Positions 36,807-45,281 of a stretch of DNA of 64,000 nucleotides are shown piece by piece. Each line of letters begins with the position of its first letter. Position 1 is the first letter of the stretch. The notes below the pieces were generated by a model. The model had not been told where the DNA came from. It did not search any database and was given only the letters and a program-made list of their open reading frames with translations. This DNA is from Promethearchaeota archaeon (GTDB taxonomy: Archaea > Asgardarchaeota > Lokiarchaeia > Sigyniarchaeales > SOKP01), in the NCBI GenBank assembly GCA_019058245.1, contig JAHPZJ010000028.1, forward strand, positions 160,403 to 224,402, written 5' to 3'. The translations under genes and the position numbers were made by a program.

Positions 36807-37823
36807 TTATGGATAATAAATTCTTTCAGCTTTATAAAACCAACCAGGGCTAAGCGTTGATAAATATTTACCTCTAATAGCAAGTTGCCACACAATTTCT
36901 CCATCAGAAGTTACTTCGAAAATTTTCGGGCTATTACCAACAACACCGACAATTAAAGTATTATTGTTTGCTAATCGATCTGCATCTCTCGCAAATGTTA
37001 AATTATCTCTATGATATGTCCAAACTACATTTGAGGTTGTATTTTTAATTTCCACAACTTGATTTGGGGCAGTCCATTGAAGTGCGATTACAATATTACC
37101 ATTAGGATGAAATTCTGGTTCATGGGGATCATCTCCTAAAGAAGACCAATTAAGTTCTTTAAGAACTTTACCTGCATTGTTTACTATAACTGTTAAATTG
37201 AAATTTCTAAGATTTATTGCTGTATTTCCATTTTGGAATCGAGTTACTGCATTTGAATGAGTCCAACCTTGCATTGAAATATTCTTATAAGGATCATAAT
37301 AATAATGATCTTTAGCCTTCCAAGACCATATGATAGTACCTGCAGTATTTACTTCTTTTACTTGAAGATCATCATGAGTATCACTCCCTCCCCATATAAA
37401 GATAGTATTTCCATTTGGTAATCTATCAGCATCATGAGAAGCTTTATCATCCAAATAAGACCAAACTATTATACCAGCTCTATTAATTTCATATATTCCC
37501 TTTTGAGGCGCCAGAAATAAGACATTATTACTTGGCAAAAGTTCTACATCAAAACCCGGATTAGTATATGATTTAATATCATCTGGTAAAATATATTCCC
37601 AAACGACATTTCCATCCATATCAACTTCAACTATTCTAGGTTCTTCTCCATTACTTAAATCTGCAAATAATGTAGTTCCTGTGAAAGTCTTATCAGGATT
37701 ATATATTTCTATTAAAAAGTAACTCTGTTCCTCATTTAGTAAAATGAAAAACAAGATCCCAATAATTGATGCACTTATTATTATTACCATTAAGGAAATT
37801 ACATAAATTGATTTCTTTTTCAT
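36807..37823 (-). CDS. Arylsulfotransferase-like beta-propeller, membrane-anchored
   Basis: The 338-residue protein begins with a basic stretch and a hydrophobic helix (about 5-27), so the rest is outside the cell. Repeated blades carry the D/N-x-x-G-x-I/V-V-W motif: DMDGNVVWEY, NRAGIIVWSY, NTAGTIIWSW and TSDGEIVWQL. They alternate with LPNGNTIFIWGG- and HPNGNIVIALQW-type strands. This is the pattern of ASST-type arylsulfotransferase/PQQ-like propellers. His residues in SHDAD, GWTHSNAV and DPHEPEFHPNG match the usual positions of active-site His in the family. Enzyme activity is not proven; a binding-only propeller is possible. Confidence 0.7.
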   Translation of the reverse strand: MKKKSIYVISLMVIIISASIIGILFFILLNEEQSYFLIEIYNPDKTFTGTTLFADLSNGEEPRIVEVDMDGNVVWEYILPDDIKSYTNPGFDVELLPSNNVLFLAPQKGIYEINRAGIIVWSYLDDKASHDADRLPNGNTIFIWGGSDTHDDLQVKEVNTAGTIIWSWKAKDHYYYDPYKNISMQGWTHSNAVTRFQNGNTAINLRNFNLTVIVNNAGKVLKELNWSSLGDDPHEPEFHPNGNIVIALQWTAPNQVVEIKNTTSNVVWTYHRDNLTFARDADRLANNNTLIVGVVGNSPKIFEVTSDGEIVWQLAIRGKYLSTLSPGWFYKAERIYYP

Positions 37824-38059
37824 CTAATTCACATCGAGTTTTCTAAAGAAAAGTTGCATTTTCTTACTATTAAAAGTTTTTACTGAGAAAAACAAATATG
37901 AAAAATTTTTCTAAATTTCCTTTATCATAGTAGTTTATAGAAACCCTACAATGTTTTTATTTCAAATATTTAAACTTTAGTGAAAAAAAAGCCTTAAAAA
38001 GCAAAAATTTGTACTTATATGTAGAAACATATTAAATTATAAAAGAAAGTGAAAAGATT

Positions 38060-39046
38060 TTGGATTTGCCTCTTGGTCAATATGATACTTACGTTTATTT
38101 TATAGTAGGTTTTTCAGCTTGGATAGGATTAGCATTATTCTTCTACTTTAAACTGGGAAAAAATATTCATAGTATAGAATTTAAAGTAGGAATTATGATG
38201 GTATCCGCAATGATGATTATTGCACTCTTAGTAACATTACAAATAGCAATATTTGAGAATGCATGGTTAACATTCCTTTTAGTTATAGGGGTAGTATTAG
38301 TAATTGTCATTTATTTTATAAATAAAACTGTAATGAATCTTAAAAACACTCAAGACCAACTTAATCAAGTACTAGAAAATTCTTCATCAATGTCTATTCA
38401 AGTGGCAAATATAGCCACAGAATTAGCAGCAAGTGCGAGTGAAGTGAATGTAGCATCAGAAGAAATTTCTTCAACCACACAACAAGTATCTACAAATACA
38501 CAAGATCAAGTAAGTTCTCTTGTGGAAATCAGTAGAATGTCAAATAATATAAATGAACTTTCTCATGAAATCATGAAATCCACTGACGATATAAACAGAA
38601 TAATGGACCTTATAACAAATATTTCAGATCAGACAAATCTTTTGGCATTAAATGCAAGTATAGAAGCAGGTCGCGCTGGAGAATATGGTAGAGGATTCGC
38701 AGTAGTAGCGGATGAAGTGAGAAAACTTGCAGAAGAATCCAAGAATGCTACAATTAGTACTGCAACACAGATAAAAGACATAACAAATCGCATCAAAATG
38801 ACTGTTGATTTGATTAGTGCGATAACACAAGATATTGAAGGTGCAACTGAAGCAGGCGAAGAAAATTCAAGAGCACTTGAAAATATTAGTGCTTCTTCAG
38901 AACAACAAACATCTTCAATGGAAGATATCGCTTCTACAGCAAGTAAATTAGGTATTCTCGCCGAAGACTTAAAAAGTAATTTGGCTAAATATAACTTTGA
39001 TAATCCATTAAAAGAGACACCAAAATCAATTAAGATGTCAAAATAA
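38060..39046 (+). CDS. Membrane chemoreceptor-like (MCP signalling domain) protein 1
   Basis: A 328-residue protein starting at TTG 38060 (GTGAAAAG upstream). The first 95 residues are three hydrophobic helices with hardly any extracellular loop, so there is no ligand-binding ectodomain. The remainder is the coiled-coil hairpin of methyl-accepting chemotaxis proteins, with the conserved tip [20 protein letters not shown] and [15 protein letters not shown]. Each arm carries seven heptads between the conserved EEISS or ISASSEQQ landmark and the tip. No HAMP domain, CheA, CheW or CheR is seen nearby. It may report membrane or proton-motive state. Confidence 0.82.
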   Translation: MDLPLGQYDTYVYFIVGFSAWIGLALFFYFKLGKNIHSIEFKVGIMMVSAMMIIALLVTLQIAIFENAWLTFLLVIGVVLVIVIYFINKTVMNLKNTQDQLNQVLENSSSMSIQVANIATELAASASEVNVASEEISSTTQQVSTNTQDQVSSLVEISRMSNNINELSHEIMKSTDDINRIMDLITNISDQTNLLALNASIEAGRAGEYGRGFAVVADEVRKLAEESKNATISTATQIKDITNRIKMTVDLISAITQDIEGATEAGEENSRALENISASSEQQTSSMEDIASTASKLGILAEDLKSNLAKYNFDNPLKETPKSIKMSK

Positions 39047-39081
39047 AACCAAAATTAGAAAAATAAGAGATCTTGTCATAA

Positions 39082-40008
39082 ATGTTATTTCAAAGTATAT
39101 TTAATGACCCGATAATTAGTATAATTATCTCATTAGTTACAGTAGTAATATTTATCTTCTTCTGGCGATTTGTTTTTAGAAATGAAAGCAATAGAATAAT
39201 GTTTAAAGTTGCTGTCTTGATGACAGTAATGTATAGTACTATGTCAATCTCAAGCAGCATTCAATATACAGATCTCGGAGAATATAGCTTTATTGTTATT
39301 ATTTTACTCATTGTAGTTACGCCATTGGCGTTTTATGCAATTTATTATACTACAAGGATAATCAAAAAGCAATATAACAATTTAGAAAACGTTATTAATG
39401 TTGCAAAAGAAAGCTCTATTGATGTCTCTAATATAGCAGCAGAATTAGCAGCAAGTGCAAGCGAAGTCAATACTGCTTCTGAAGAAATTTCCTCATCAAC
39501 GCAAGCAGTTGCACAGGATAGCCAAAATATAATGCTTTCTTCAAATGAAATTAAAAAAATTATAGAGATAATAATATCTATTTCTGACCAAACAAATTTA
39601 TTAGCATTAAACGCTAGTATTGAAGCTGGTCGAGCTGGGGAATATGGTAGAGGATTCGCAGTTGTAGCTGATGAAGTAAGAAAATTAGCTGATTTATCAA
39701 AAAGATCTGTTAATACCACAGAATCACAAATTATTGATATTCTTAGGAGACTTGAATCTATAGTACAGGCTATAGAAGGAATCAGTGCATCTGCGGAACA
39801 ACAGACCGCATCTATGGAAGAAATCTCTGCTACAGCTAATAAATTAGGTAATTTAGCAGAAAATTTAAAGCATAATTTATCTCAAGATAGAATTATTAAG
39901 TCAGGAGAAATAAAGACAGAGAAAATTAAAAAACAAAAAGAAGAAAAGAAACCAAAAGAACGTAAAAAGTTAACAGCTTTTAAAAAGTTAAAAATTACAA
40001 GAAATTAA
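39082..40008 (+). CDS. Membrane chemoreceptor-like (MCP signalling domain) protein 2
   Basis: A 308-residue paralogue of the preceding protein, 35 bp downstream. Three hydrophobic helices (about 8-95) precede the MCP hairpin with the same conserved tip. Compared with protein 1, exactly 21 residues are missing from the descending arm and 21 from the ascending arm. The last ~40 residues form a Lys/Glu/Arg-rich tail absent from protein 1. Start ATG 39082. It is probably co-transcribed with protein 1, and the two could form homo- or mixed arrays. Confidence 0.82.
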   Translation: MLFQSIFNDPIISIIISLVTVVIFIFFWRFVFRNESNRIMFKVAVLMTVMYSTMSISSSIQYTDLGEYSFIVIILLIVVTPLAFYAIYYTTRIIKKQYNNLENVINVAKESSIDVSNIAAELAASASEVNTASEEISSSTQAVAQDSQNIMLSSNEIKKIIEIIISISDQTNLLALNASIEAGRAGEYGRGFAVVADEVRKLADLSKRSVNTTESQIIDILRRLESIVQAIEGISASAEQQTASMEEISATANKLGNLAENLKHNLSQDRIIKSGEIKTEKIKKQKEEKKPKERKKLTAFKKLKITRN

Positions 40009-40193
40009 ACTACCTAAATTAGAAGCGAAATAGAATCAATAAGCTTTAAATAATTTTACTTTCCCAAGTATTTATATTATTTTATCACTAAAACTAACTA
40101 CTGGTTCGTTTTATCTTAGGATTATTTATTATAAGTATTTAAGATCATTTCCTTTTAAAAATTATATCAGAACCCATAGACGATTTAAATATT

Positions 40194-40213
40194 CGTGAAA
40201 GCTTCATTTCACG
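40194..40213. repeat. Inverted repeat CGTGAAA-N6-TTTCACG
   Basis: Seven perfectly paired bases on each side of a six-base spacer, in the 640-bp gap after the second chemoreceptor gene. It could be an RNA hairpin near the 3' end of the chemoreceptor mRNA or a protein binding site. Confidence 0.5.
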
Positions 40214-40233
40214 TTTAACTATATATCGTATAA

Positions 40234-40251
40234 TATTATCTTAAGATAATA
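40234..40251. repeat. 18-bp perfect palindrome TATTATCTTAAGATAATA
   Basis: An uninterrupted palindrome of 18 bp lies 20 bp after the preceding inverted repeat and about 400 bp before the PadR start. A dimeric regulator site is the simplest explanation. Chance palindromes are more frequent in AT-rich DNA, which lowers confidence. Confidence 0.45.
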
Positions 40252-40597
40252 CAGATATTACATAAAATTGATTTCTAAAGGAAAAACTATATTATTTTTA
40301 AAAAAATTATTTCGTTATTCGATTTTTAATTCATTTTAAAACTCTTTTGAGTTAAAATTCATGTTAAATTTATTCATAATATTAATTAATATCATCATAA
40401 ACTATATTTAAAAGCGTTATTTATTACTTTTTAATCATATCTTATAATTTGAGAACTTTTATAAAATACTGAGTCATATAATTTTCTGTTTCTTCATTTT
40501 AAATAAAATACTATTTAAAGACAATTCTATTCTTATAATTTGCCATTATTCGATCTCCGATATATTTATTAAGGTGTGTTATTTTCTTATATATGAT

Positions 40598-40615
40598 ATA
40601 TTCAATATCGAATAT
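40598..40615. promoter_or_regulatory. Candidate PadR operator (ATATTC-N6-GAATAT)
   Basis: A six-base inverted repeat with a six-base spacer overlaps the end of a TATATATGATATA promoter-like stretch and lies about 33 bp before the PadR start. Its position fits autoregulation by the PadR protein. Inferred from position and symmetry only. Confidence 0.35.
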
Positions 40616-40647
40616 TAAAAAAAATAAAATATTTGGAGAGTTAAAAA

Positions 40648-41298
40648 TTGTTCTTCGGAAAACGATTTAGCGGTTATCGAGGAGAAGATTTTTCTGGGTT
40701 AGATCTATTGGTATTATCAATAATAAGAAATCATGAAGGAATATCTGGATATGAAATAAGTCAAGTGATCAACAGAAAATTCAAACCAATGTGGAGAGCA
40801 TCCCCAGGAACTATTTATCCCTTACTAAGTAGATTAGATGAAAAAGGATTTGTTGAATCAAAAGAGTTAATTGATGAAAATAATCGTCAAAAAAAGACTT
40901 ATAAAATAACCATCCAAGGAATAGAGAGATTAAAAGAAACTTTAAAAGATAATTTTGAGCCTAGTATGAATACGCTCGGAGATTATATCCGTACAGTAGT
41001 AAATGCATGGTTACCTCATGAAAAAGGAATTAAAAATGTTATGTCATGTTTTCCTTTTCATTGTGCTCCAGTCGAAAGAAAAATAGATGAAGAAGATTAT
41101 TCTCTGAAAAACATCGAAAGAGTTGAGAGAATAATAAGTGACCTAAAATTTAGTAAAGAAAGGCTATCAATAAGATTAAAAGAAATTGAGAAAGATATCA
41201 AAAAATACATAGAAATCTTAGAAATGCTAAAAGAGAAAAGGAGTGCAAATACTAAAACAATCCCGATTGTAGACGATGATGAGTTTGAGAATTTTTAA
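40648..41298 (+). CDS. PadR-family transcriptional regulator
   Basis: The 216-residue protein starts at TTG 40648, seven bases after GGAGAG. The winged helix-turn-helix is clear: LLVLSIIRNHEGISGYEIS, then MWRASPGTIYPLLSRLDEKGFVES (recognition helix and wing) and KKTYKITIQGIERLKE. The C-terminal ~90 residues form a helical/coiled-coil dimerisation part (SLKNIERVERIISDLKF). PadR proteins are usually repressors that sense small molecules or stress. It is directly upstream of hsp20, which suggests control of that chaperone gene. Confidence 0.88.
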   Translation: MFFGKRFSGYRGEDFSGLDLLVLSIIRNHEGISGYEISQVINRKFKPMWRASPGTIYPLLSRLDEKGFVESKELIDENNRQKKTYKITIQGIERLKETLKDNFEPSMNTLGDYIRTVVNAWLPHEKGIKNVMSCFPFHCAPVERKIDEEDYSLKNIERVERIISDLKFSKERLSIRLKEIEKDIKKYIEILEMLKEKRSANTKTIPIVDDDEFENF

Positions 41299-41343
41299 CT
41301 TTTGCCAAATGAAATTATTAATAAAATAGAGAGAGGAAAAAAA

Positions 41344-41823
41344 ATGTGTCAAGAAAGTCATCATGGACATAATGCATTTGCTGGAAGTTTTCATTTCGGA
41401 CCTCGAGATGTAGCAAAGATGAAAAGAATGGCTAGACGCTTTATGGGAGGCTTTATGAGAAGTCATATCCCATATAATGTCGAAGATCTTGGAGATTCAT
41501 ATTTGATTACAGTCCCATTGGCAGGTCGTACAAAAGAAGATGTTAAAGTGTCTCTGATTAATAAAAATATTAATATCAAAGCAGAGAAACCGAAAATTCC
41601 TGAAAGAGAGAATCTAAAAGATGAGCCAAAGGAAAAACAATCAGCACAAGACTGGTATATGCCATTTTTCTGGAAAGGATATACATTTGTTGAAGTAAAT
41701 ATGGATATTCCTTTACCAGATGACGCTAATGCTGATACTCTTACTTCCAAAATGGCAAATGGACTTTTAAAGATATCAGTAGGAAAAAAACCAGCAAAAA
41801 ATATTGATATTAGTGTTAATTAA
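41344..41823 (+). CDS. Small heat shock protein Hsp20 / alpha-crystallin
   Basis: About 159 residues from the ATG at 41344, which is preceded by GAGAGAGG at good spacing. The longer frame from TTG 41302 adds 14 residues and overlaps nothing useful. The alpha-crystallin domain shows DSYLITVPLAGRTKEDVKVSL, NINIKAEKP, VEVNMDIPLPDDAN and the conserved closing ANGLLKISVGK. ATP-independent holdase chaperone. The N-terminus is His/Met/Arg-rich. Probably co-transcribed with the PadR gene. Confidence 0.88.
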   Translation: MCQESHHGHNAFAGSFHFGPRDVAKMKRMARRFMGGFMRSHIPYNVEDLGDSYLITVPLAGRTKEDVKVSLINKNINIKAEKPKIPERENLKDEPKEKQSAQDWYMPFFWKGYTFVEVNMDIPLPDDANADTLTSKMANGLLKISVGKKPAKNIDISVN

Positions 41824-41843
41824 TAAAAATATTTGAAATTCAA

Positions 41844-41920
41844 GGCGGAGCGCTTTAGAATTAAGTTAATAACTTTTCACGGGAGTGAACTTATAATTAA
41901 TAACTCTAAAGCACCCCACT
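41844..41920. ncRNA. Structured hairpin region downstream of hsp20
   Basis: An imperfect inverted repeat about 77 nt long. The core stem GCTTTAGA (41852-41859) pairs with TCTAAAGC (41905-41912). It is extended outwards by G-C pairs interrupted by three A/C mismatches (41844-41851 with 41913-41920). The apex is CAC-GGGA-GTG (41878-41887), a GNRA-type tetraloop. An oligo-T run follows at 41929. It may be a 3' UTR structure or terminator of the hsp20 mRNA, or an independent small RNA. It lacks tRNA features. Confidence 0.4.
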
Positions 41921-41928
41921 TAATAATA

Positions 41929-41937
41929 TTTTTTTTT
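41929..41937 (+). terminator. Oligo-T terminator after hsp20
   Basis: Nine consecutive T on the coding strand, downstream of the hairpin region. Archaeal transcription typically ends in such U-tracts. Confidence 0.4.
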
Positions 41938-42045
41938 ACTTTTTAATATATACTTCAATTTTTCTGTTTTTATTGATAGTAGTTATCACCTAGAATTTAA
42001 TATAGTATATTTTCTTGTTAAATTAATTAAATATATATCATAAAT

Positions 42046-42228
42046 ATGATAAGAATTTTATACAATAAAGCACGAAAAAATGACGATGTTGAATCTAGTT
42101 CTATAAATATAGTACTTCTGGTAATTTAATTTATTTTATTTGAAGCATTAGGTCTTGTATTTATTACTCAAATGTTTTTAAAGTCATTTTTACCTCAAAA
42201 TAAAAACAATAAAAAAAATATAATATAA
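42046..42228 (+). pseudogene. Possible small single-helix membrane protein split by a TAA
   Basis: An ATG frame encodes 27 residues (polar start, then INIVLLVI) and reaches TAA at 42127-42129. The same frame continues without interruption as FILFEALGLVFITQMFLKSF plus a Lys/Asn-rich tail to TAA 42226-42228. Joined, it would be a roughly 60-residue protein with one or two membrane helices. It may be a decayed gene or a chance open stretch in AT-rich DNA. Confidence 0.25.
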
Positions 42229-42233
42229 GTACG

Positions 42234-43151
42234 TTATTCATTCTTACTTTGTCTTCGTATATATAGAAAATATGTTAGTATTAGAAAAATACTAGTGAAC
42301 ACTAACATACCTATAAGCGCAGTAGCTTCGGATGGGGTTATCCAATTGATGAATGTTGCAAATTCTTGTTCTTGGTTAGCACCACCAGAACCAAAGCTTG
42401 TAGGCATTCTAATCTCAGTATATCTAGGATTCGGCATATTCATACTCGCAGTTATGATACCTTCATAATAAGTAAGTATGTAGAGTGGTTCACTTTCTAC
42501 ACCGGCAAACCTCAATATCAAAGTAATCATATTGAACACAACCAGCAGAAAAAGTATGCTAACAATGATACTTATAGATGTACTTTTCATGATACTACTC
42601 ATTAATGTTACAAATGAAAATATCATGAATGAATATAATAACGCCCATCCTAATGACCCCCATATTACTATAGGTATTTCTTCATATTTTATGAAAGTCA
42701 TCGTACTGACTAAGATATAATAAATAATAACACAAATCGCATTTAAGCTATACCTTGAAATAACTCTGCCTACCAATAGTCGAGGTTTACTAATTTTGGG
42801 AAATAGTAAATTCCCTGTTTGTCTGTGAAAATCTTCAGCAATAATTGAACCTGCAAATCCCGCAGCGCTTAATATAACCAAAAATCCAAACATGGTGCCC
42901 AGGTATGATTGAATATATTCAATAGGATCTTCCGGTAAGGGTACATCTTGCATATATTGTAACTCACTAACTACTAGAAATATCGTAAAAACACCTATAA
43001 ATACAAGAAGCATAAGAATAAAGCTCTTAATGTTCCTCTTTAACTCAAAAGTTATAGTATCACCAATTTGAGTAAATTTTCTCCCTAATCCAACTTTTTG
43101 CTTTTCTCTTAACATTATTTCTGGTTTTATTTGTTCATTTTCTAATGCCAT
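42234..43151 (-). CDS. ABC-2 type transporter permease (module A)
   Basis: A 305-residue protein with six hydrophobic helices spread over about 45-300 and a cytoplasmic N-terminus. It contains the IIAEDFHRQTGNLLFPKISKPRLLVGR loop typical of ABC-2 permeases (shown here in part: AEDFHRQTGNLLFPK) and a late PNPRYTEIRMP and NWITPS pair shared with the permease of module B. It lies 3 bp downstream of its ATPase gene. Substrate unknown; such exporters move drugs, lipids or peptides. Confidence 0.85.
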   Translation of the reverse strand: MALENEQIKPEIMLREKQKVGLGRKFTQIGDTITFELKRNIKSFILMLLVFIGVFTIFLVVSELQYMQDVPLPEDPIEYIQSYLGTMFGFLVILSAAGFAGSIIAEDFHRQTGNLLFPKISKPRLLVGRVISRYSLNAICVIIYYILVSTMTFIKYEEIPIVIWGSLGWALLYSFMIFSFVTLMSSIMKSTSISIIVSILFLLVVFNMITLILRFAGVESEPLYILTYYEGIITASMNMPNPRYTEIRMPTSFGSGGANQEQEFATFINWITPSEATALIGMLVFTSIFLILTYFLYIRRQSKNE

Positions 43152-43154
43152 TAT

Positions 43155-44162
43155 TTATAAATCTCCCCTTTTTTCATTTTTCTTTGTTAATTCAATAAAC
43201 AAACTCTCAAGAAGACCTGCTTTAGGAACTGAATATTCTAAGATTTCATAACCGTTTTCAAGTAGAGTTCTTAGAATTTCAGTTTGATTCTTAGGATTTC
43301 CATTAAAAAATACCTGAAAAACCTTAGAATCGTTATTATAGTTAATCCAACTTTCTTCTTCTGATATTCCTGTTAATGGAACAATAATAGTCTTCAATTT
43401 ATTAATAGTTTCCTCAATATCACCATCTAGAGAATTAAATAACTCAAAATGGATGACACTTTTCATTGCCTTTCCTTCTAAATTATCTAATGTATCAAAT
43501 GCTATTAATTTCCCATTATGAATTATGGCAATTCTATCTGCCACCTCACTAATTTCATAGAGTAAATGACTGCTAAGAAAAACAGTTTTACCACTTTTTT
43601 TTAAATTGATAATAAAATCTCGAACTTCTTTCCTTGCTGTAGGGTCTAAACCTGTTTGAGGTTCATCTAAGATAATTATTTCAGGATCATGAATAATTGC
43701 AGAAACAATACCAATTTTTTGTTTCATTCCTTTGGAAAAAGTTCCAATCTTTTTGTCTTTCCATTCTAACATTCCAATCATTTCTAATACAGTATCTACC
43801 CTCTCGTTTATGTTTTTGCGGGGATACCCTTTTAATTTTGCAAAGTATTTCAAGATTTCCTTAGGGGTTACTTTCCCATAAAAGTAAGGAATTTCTATAA
43901 GGAACCCTATATTATCTAAAAGATAATCCTTATTCTTATTTGTTAATTTCTGAAGCTCACCATTAGCCCGTATTAAAACTTCACCGTCATTAGGCTTTAA
44001 TAAATTTGCCATCATTTTCATTGTAGTAGTCTTCCCAGCACCATTTGGTCCTAAGAAACCTACAATTTCACCTTGACGTATTACTAAATCAATACCTTTT
44101 ACAGCAAAAAAATCTCCAAATTTCTTGGTTAAATTTTTTAATTGTATTAAAACATTCTTCAC
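43155..44162 (-). CDS. ABC transporter ATP-binding protein (module A)
   Basis: The 335-residue ATPase has Walker A GPNGAGKTT (about 37-45), the signature FSKGMKQKIG, Walker B IIILDEPQTGLDP and the switch His in SSHLLYEIS. The C-terminal ~110 residues form the extra domain typical of ABC-2 exporter ATPases. It overlaps the PadR-type gene by four bases and pairs with the permease downstream. Confidence 0.93.
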   Translation of the reverse strand: MKNVLIQLKNLTKKFGDFFAVKGIDLVIRQGEIVGFLGPNGAGKTTTMKMMANLLKPNDGEVLIRANGELQKLTNKNKDYLLDNIGFLIEIPYFYGKVTPKEILKYFAKLKGYPRKNINERVDTVLEMIGMLEWKDKKIGTFSKGMKQKIGIVSAIIHDPEIIILDEPQTGLDPTARKEVRDFIINLKKSGKTVFLSSHLLYEISEVADRIAIIHNGKLIAFDTLDNLEGKAMKSVIHFELFNSLDGDIEETINKLKTIIVPLTGISEEESWINYNNDSKVFQVFFNGNPKNQTEILRTLLENGYEILEYSVPKAGLLESLFIELTKKNEKRGDL

Positions 44163-44983
44163 TCTTTTTCACCATATTTCATATTTTTTATTGACTTTTT
44201 AACTAAATCAATAATTTTATCCTTCTGTAAATTTTCCATTTTCTTAATATCCTCAATAATTTCATTTAATTCTGCAGCGCTTTTCTTAAAATTTTTAATT
44301 CTATTTTCTATTTTTTGAAGCATTCCCTTCATCCATGATCTTAAGCCTCTAAAAAAATCAATAGCATCATCTTTACTTTCAAATTGGTTTATTTTTTCGA
44401 ATAACATCATTTTAATCACATCAGGGGGGCTTATTTCTGACATCATACTAAAAATATTTGCCCATTTCAATTTCAATTCTTCTATTACTTTTTTTCCTAA
44501 CTCTGTGATTAAATAAAATTTATTCGCGCGTCCATCAATTATATTCTCTTTAGATTTCAAATACTTTTTTTCTTCTAAATCCTGAAGAGTTCTTATAAGA
44601 GTACCCCTTGGAAAATTATACTTTTCCTGCAATTGATAACCTGTTATACCCATTGGATACTCTGAAATTATCAGTAAAACAATAAAATTCCTTATTTCTT
44701 GAAATGATTCTCGTCCTATGGGTAAAGGAGGTTTGAAATTTCTGGGGGAATATGATGACTTTAAACCAAAAAAAGGGAACCCTCCAAATGGAGGTGGTGG
44801 AGGAGGTTCATTATGATCTGGTGGTCCTTGTCCCATGTATCTATGCTGCTTAATATCAAACCTAAATTGACCTATATCTCTTTTAAACACTGTCTTTATC
44901 ACCGATATTTTAGTAAATGGAAAAAAAAATATATTAATTATTTTATAATATTCTTCATATAAAAATGTACCCATTTTGGACAT
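44159..44983 (-). CDS. PadR-like transcriptional regulator with proline-rich N-terminus
   Basis: A protein of up to 274 residues. The winged helix lies about residues 95-170 (IVLLIISEYPMGITGYQLQ, FPRGTLIRTLQDLEEKKYL, FYLITELGKKVIEEL), followed by a long helical C-terminus suited to dimerisation. The first ~49 residues are Phe/Lys-rich and unlike the family. An internal ATG at 44836 starts MGQGPPDHNEPPPPPP, which resembles other Pro/Gly-rich PadR N-termini and may be the true start. It overlaps the ATPase gene by four bases. It probably represses this module and perhaps the divergent one. Confidence 0.78.
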   Translation of the reverse strand: MSKMGTFLYEEYYKIINIFFFPFTKISVIKTVFKRDIGQFRFDIKQHRYMGQGPPDHNEPPPPPPFGGFPFFGLKSSYSPRNFKPPLPIGRESFQEIRNFIVLLIISEYPMGITGYQLQEKYNFPRGTLIRTLQDLEEKKYLKSKENIIDGRANKFYLITELGKKVIEELKLKWANIFSMMSEISPPDVIKMMLFEKINQFESKDDAIDFFRGLRSWMKGMLQKIENRIKNFKKSAAELNEIIEDIKKMENLQKDKIIDLVKKSIKNMKYGEKE

Positions 44984-44988
44984 ATGTC
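44979..44988. promoter_or_regulatory. Perfect palindrome GACATATGTC at the regulator 5' end
   Basis: A 10-bp perfect palindrome in a flank TTTTG-GACATATGTC-AAG overlaps the most upstream ATG of the PadR-like gene, in the region between the two divergent ABC modules. If the true start is ATG 44836, this would be promoter or leader sequence and a plausible operator. Confidence 0.3.
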
Positions 44989-45281
44989 AAGCATTTGATT
45001 TTAATGTTTTTATATATGACCAATCTGGACTTTCTGTATACCCAAATTAAAGACATTCTACTATTATAGAATATAAAACTTTATATTATGATCATTAATA
45101 AAATGCTTAATAAATATTGAAATCAAATACATAAAATTTTGAATTTTTATAGAGTATTTTTAAAAAAGAAGAGAATTATGTGAAAGTTGCTCAAAAACTG
45201 GACTACATAAATTAAATATTGAAAAAAAAAATCTTAAACAAAAAAATATTTTAAAAATTTACCTAAAGTATCTATAAAATA

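Larger units (their letters stand above)
40009..40647. other. Long intergenic region with palindromes
   Basis: About 640 bp with no recognised gene. It contains a 7-bp inverted repeat with 6-nt loop (40194-40213), an 18-bp perfect palindrome (40234-40251), and close to the next gene a TATA-like stretch near 40588-40596 plus a further inverted repeat. Its length and palindromes suggest regulatory load upstream of the PadR-hsp20 pair. Confidence 0.45.

Noticed and set aside
38640..39700. DNA repeat between the two chemoreceptor genes (GAATATGGTAGAGGATTCGC)
   Set aside because: It encodes the invariant MCP tip in both paralogues, so it is explained by protein conservation or duplication rather than a mobile repeat.
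41302..41343. TTG 41302 as the hsp20 start
   Set aside because: The ATG at 41344 has a GAGAGAGG ribosome binding site at proper spacing, and the extra residues are not domain-like.
41844..41920. tRNA gene at the GNRA-capped hairpin
   Set aside because: The length is near 77 nt, but there is no T-loop, D-loop or cloverleaf pairing.
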